Origin: UBA10649 sp963700745
GTDB taxonomy: Bacteria > Actinomycetota > Actinomycetes > S36-B12
DNA length: 64,000 nucleotides
NCBI GenBank assembly: GCA_963700745.1
Contig: CAVOYT010000009.1
Coordinates: forward strand, 248,001 to 312,000
Direction of reading: 5' to 3'
Part shown: piece after piece, positions 61,446-64,000 of the stretch
Layout of the letters: each line of letters opens with the position of its first letter
Numbering within the stretch: the first letter of the stretch is position 1
The notes under the pieces: model-generated
Told to the model about the DNA's origin: nothing
Seen by the model: only the letters and a program-made list of their open reading frames with translations
Database searches by the model: none
Position numbers and translations under genes: made by a program

Positions 61446-61813
61446 TGGAGGTGCCGGGAATCGAACCCGGGTCCGTGCAGGCCCCTTCCGTACTTCTACG
61501 TGTGTAGCCACGCTGTCGCTACTCGGCCCCCGCGCTTCGTGTGGCACTGCGCGGTGACGGCCCAGTCACTGTTTGGTTTTCCGCCCGCTCCCGTGACCGG
61601 AACGATTGGTGAGTCCCCTAGCGACGCCAGACCCCAACTCGGGGACGCATTGGGCTGGCGGCTGATCTATGTACTACGCCGCGAGGGCGAAGTGCTCAGC
61701 GGTCTGCTTGTTTTCGGCAGTTGTTGTTTTCCAAGGATTCTTAACGAGATCACCCTGGATTCTCGACACGCTTCTCCGGTCAGGACATCTGAACGTCGAA
61801 ACCGTTCACCCCC
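61446..61813 (-). ncRNA. ssrA: tmRNA (SsrA)
   Basis: 368 nt on the minus strand. The 5' end GGGGGTGAACGGTTTCGAC pairs with the 3' end CACCTCC; the T-arm GACCCGGGTTCGATTCCCGG is at the 3' end. The tag reading frame encodes AENKQTAEHFALAA then TAG, the ALAA end being the usual degradation signal. Rescues stalled ribosomes together with SmpB, whose gene is not adjacent. Confidence 0.96.
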
Positions 61814-61907
61814 TGTTGAATTGTGAAACTGCTTCCGGCCACGGCCGGTACTTCAGGATACGCCGCCGATCCCGCTTCCCCAAACGACCTCAAACGTCAG
61901 GCACCGA

Positions 61908-61945
61908 CGATGGGCCCGGACCCCCGAAGGTGCCCGGACCCATCG
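61908..61945 (-). terminator. Terminator of the fibronectin-type gene
   Basis: Minus-strand hairpin CGATGGGTCCGGGC with loop TTCG and a nearly perfect return arm, 8 bp after the stop codon at 61954. It sits between that gene and the tmRNA. Confidence 0.75.
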
Positions 61946-61953
61946 ACATTCAG

Positions 61954-63875
61954 CTATCGAACGGTGACGTTGGCGAACTTCGCCGTGCCCGTCCAGGTGC
62001 GCAGCCCGACCATGGTGCCGGTAGGAGCCGGGTAGCCGCACGAGTTGCCCGCAATCGCCGCCGAGAGGTTCGGCAGGTCGAACAGGCGCTCGCCGTCGAT
62101 CGTCGCGTAGAGCGTGTCGCCCTGAGCCGCGACCACGATCTTGTGCGATCCGTAGATGCTGAGCCCGCTCGGCATCGGCGTCGAGGCGATCGGATTGCTG
62201 CACTCCTTGCCCTGGTACCACTGCCGGACGATGAACTTGTTGCCCCAGCCCGGGTCGTACTGGAAGGTCAGCCCGGTGACGTCCGATGCGGTCCCCGTCG
62301 CCGAGGCACGGAACCAGACGCCGTAGCCCTTGCCGGTCTGCAGGTGGGCGTCCGCAGCAAGGACCATGTCCTGGCTGGCGAACTCGCGGGTCGAGAACAC
62401 GCGGGTCTCCCCACCGTTGTCGAGCGCAACCACCTGGTCGTAGATGCTCGCCGACCCCCGCAGGACCTTCCAGTCAGGCGCCGACATCATGCCCAGGTTG
62501 CCGACGTTCACGTAGCGACGCGCCATCTCCTTGGTTCCGTTGTCGACGGTGACCACGTAGCTGCCCTCGGGAACGGTGCGGAAGGTCATCACCTGTGCGC
62601 CGTTCTGCGAGTACTGCGTCTCGGCGAAACCACCATTGTTGGCCGTCGGCTTGATCCGCACGACGAGGCGGTTGCTGCTCGCCAGAGCCTCGGCCGCCGC
62701 CACCGTGACGACGCCGTCCTTCTCGATGAGGTCGATCTTGTCGTTCGTGGTGTTGGTGATCGGGGCGTCAGCGCGCGGGATGCGAACTGCCTTCGACCAG
62801 CGGGACTTGCCCCGGTCGGTGAGCACGCGGACCTGGACGACGATGGACTTCTCGTTGCGTGACCGTGACGGTTGCGTCGGTGTCCTTGACGATGACTCGG
62901 TCGTTGGCGCTGTGGGCTCCGTAGGCCACCTCGTAGCCGATGACGGTGCCCTTCAGCGTGTTGTCGGAGGGCAGCCACGAGATGATCACGTCGTTCTTGT
63001 TGCCCGGGTCGCGGATGACCGAGATCGAGCGCACCGCGTTCGGCTTCTCGTCACCGATCACCATTCTGGCCTTGGGCCCGAGACCGACCTTGTTGACCGG
63101 CTGCAGCGTGACCACGAAGATGCCGCGGGCGTCGAGACCGTCCAACTGGACGCTCTCAAGCGCGCCGTCAATGGTGCGATCGATGATCCACTGGCCGTCG
63201 CGGAGCCGCTTGACCTTGAGCTGGTAGCTCTCGGGGGTGCGCACGGTCGGGGCCTTCCACCGCAGGGTCGCCGTGGTGACGTCGCTGTAGTTGATCTCGA
63301 TGCCGGAAACGCCCGTGGGGACCGCCGGACGCAGGTAGTAGACCGGCGTGGAGGCGCCATCGCCGGCGTCGTTCCGGCTGCTGATCTGGATGCCGTATGT
63401 GACGGTGGGGTCCGCGTTCGTGACGGTGAATGACGTCGTGGACGCATCCACCCACTGCACGTCATCCTGCCCCTTGCTGAAGATCGAGACGTTGTACCTC
63501 GTGGCGCAACCGACCGAGCCCCAGTTCACGACGAACGTCGTCGGATCGACGGCGTCCCGAATGGCGTTGATCCGCCAGGGCGCACGGGGCGGCAGCGCGC
63601 AGGCCTCGCGAGGTGGACGGCGCTGGCGTCGAGGTCGCGGGGCTGCCGGATCCGCCGCGGGATCCGTCGCCGCGGGGCCGTCGCCGCGGGCATCGCGGGA
63701 CGGTCGCCGCGGCGTCCGTTGCTGGCGGGTCGGCGGTGACGGTGACCGTTCCGGTGTTGTCGATCACGGTTGCGGCGGACGCGGCAGGGAGCCCGCCGAG
63801 CGTCAAGGTGAGGGTGCTGATCACCGCGAAGATGAGCGCGGAGCCAGCCGCGGTCTTCGCCCTGGAGGTGCGCAT
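61954..63875 (-). CDS. Secreted fibronectin-type-III protein with jelly-roll C-terminus, at least two frameshifts
   Basis: About 640 residues after repair. Signal peptide MRTSRAKTAAGSALIFAV..AASA. A Pro/Ala-rich linker contains frame changes near 63690. Then come FN3-like repeats: DPTTFVVNWGSVGCATRYNV, TATLRWKAPTVRTPESYQLK, VRSISVIRDPGNKNDVIISW, with another extra base near 62862 (restores VTVTNEKSIVVQV). The last 200 residues (GKGYGVWFRASATG, IYGSHKIVVAAQGDTLYATI) resemble a concanavalin-like jelly-roll. Probably a cell-surface or secreted carbohydrate-binding protein. No enzyme motif seen. Confidence 0.75.
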
Positions 63876-64000
63876 GGTCGAGTCGTCCTGACTTCTTGGG
63901 TAGCGGCAGCCCCGGTGGGACGGCCTGGGAGTTTCAGTGAACGAAGGATGCGCGACTTTCCTTGCGGGACGGTCACGAAGCAGTCACGGCACGATCATCA

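Noticed and set aside
61353..62862. Plus-strand open frames across 61.4-62.9 kb
   Set aside because: They run through the tmRNA gene and the antisense of the fibronectin-type gene; composition and lack of motifs mark them as shadows.
1..64000. Programmed +1 frameshifting as the cause of the many frame changes
   Set aside because: The sites share no slippery sequence or adjacent stop, they hit unrelated housekeeping genes, and some genes have several. Sequencing or assembly error explains them better.

Overview
The window comes from a high-GC Gram-positive actinobacterium (Actinomycetota). The evidence is the marker families: a WhiB3-type WhiB protein, the CysO-CysM-Mec cysteine route, ClpS next to a DUF2017 protein, DUF3039 and DUF3618 proteins, and GTP-dependent PEP carboxykinase. 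Many genes also start directly behind a TANNNT -10 box, which implies leaderless mRNAs. Genus cannot be fixed from the window; the gene mix would fit Nocardioidaceae or a relative.

Layout. 0-2 kb: threonine synthase behind a SAM-I riboswitch, then a sulfotransferase. 2-7 kb: a Cpn10-like protein, DUF3618, a Zn/Mn-type ABC importer, Bcp peroxiredoxin, a phytanoyl-CoA-dioxygenase-like enzyme and tRNA-Leu. 7-12.5 kb: a minus-strand housekeeping block (clpS, DUF2017, mec, cysO, cysM, murI, MBL hydrolase, rph, rdgB). 12.5-24 kb: a class V aminotransferase, a GH18 hydrolase, DacB, IclR, a polar amino-acid ABC importer, an MFS exporter, thioredoxin and WhiB3. 24-36 kb: PckG, two hydrolases, a MalY-type lyase, a CopZ-like chaperone with a CsoR/CstR-family repressor, an AhpD-like protein, MFS, S51-like, TrmB, aldo/keto reductase, ThpR and an acyl-CoA ligase. 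36-38.3 kb: an Hpt-like protein with a response regulator, and two Flp-type pilins. 38.4-47.4 kb: an Atu/Liu-like acyl-CoA carboxylase operon with a divergent SDR. 47.4-50.6 kb: a diguanylate cyclase and an AlkB-rubredoxin fusion with its TetR regulator. 50.6-59.8 kb: a sulfur block (MoeA, TauE/SafE, Mo oxidoreductase, FeS-NrfD fusion, TusA, DsrE2, rhodanese-persulfide dioxygenase, ArsR). 59.9-64 kb: a secreted peptidase-like protein, tmRNA and a secreted fibronectin-type protein.

How parts work together. The sulfur block can be read as a persulfide pathway: TusA and DsrE2 carry sulfane sulfur, the dioxygenase makes sulfite, the Mo/FeS/NrfD complex may oxidise sulfite to sulfate (or reduce a sulfur compound), TauE exports sulfite, and MoeA supplies the molybdenum cofactor. 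A CstR-like repressor 22 kb away has a palindromic operator that recurs in front of the thioredoxin gene. The carboxylase operon and the alkane hydroxylase point to growth on branched or isoprenoid acids and alkanes.

Caveat. About twenty-five otherwise conserved genes or gene parts are split by frame changes. Almost all are single-base insertions, and each one I could place can be put at a CG dinucleotide. This looks like a systematic sequencing or assembly error rather than gene decay, so these genes are annotated at full span with the shift noted.
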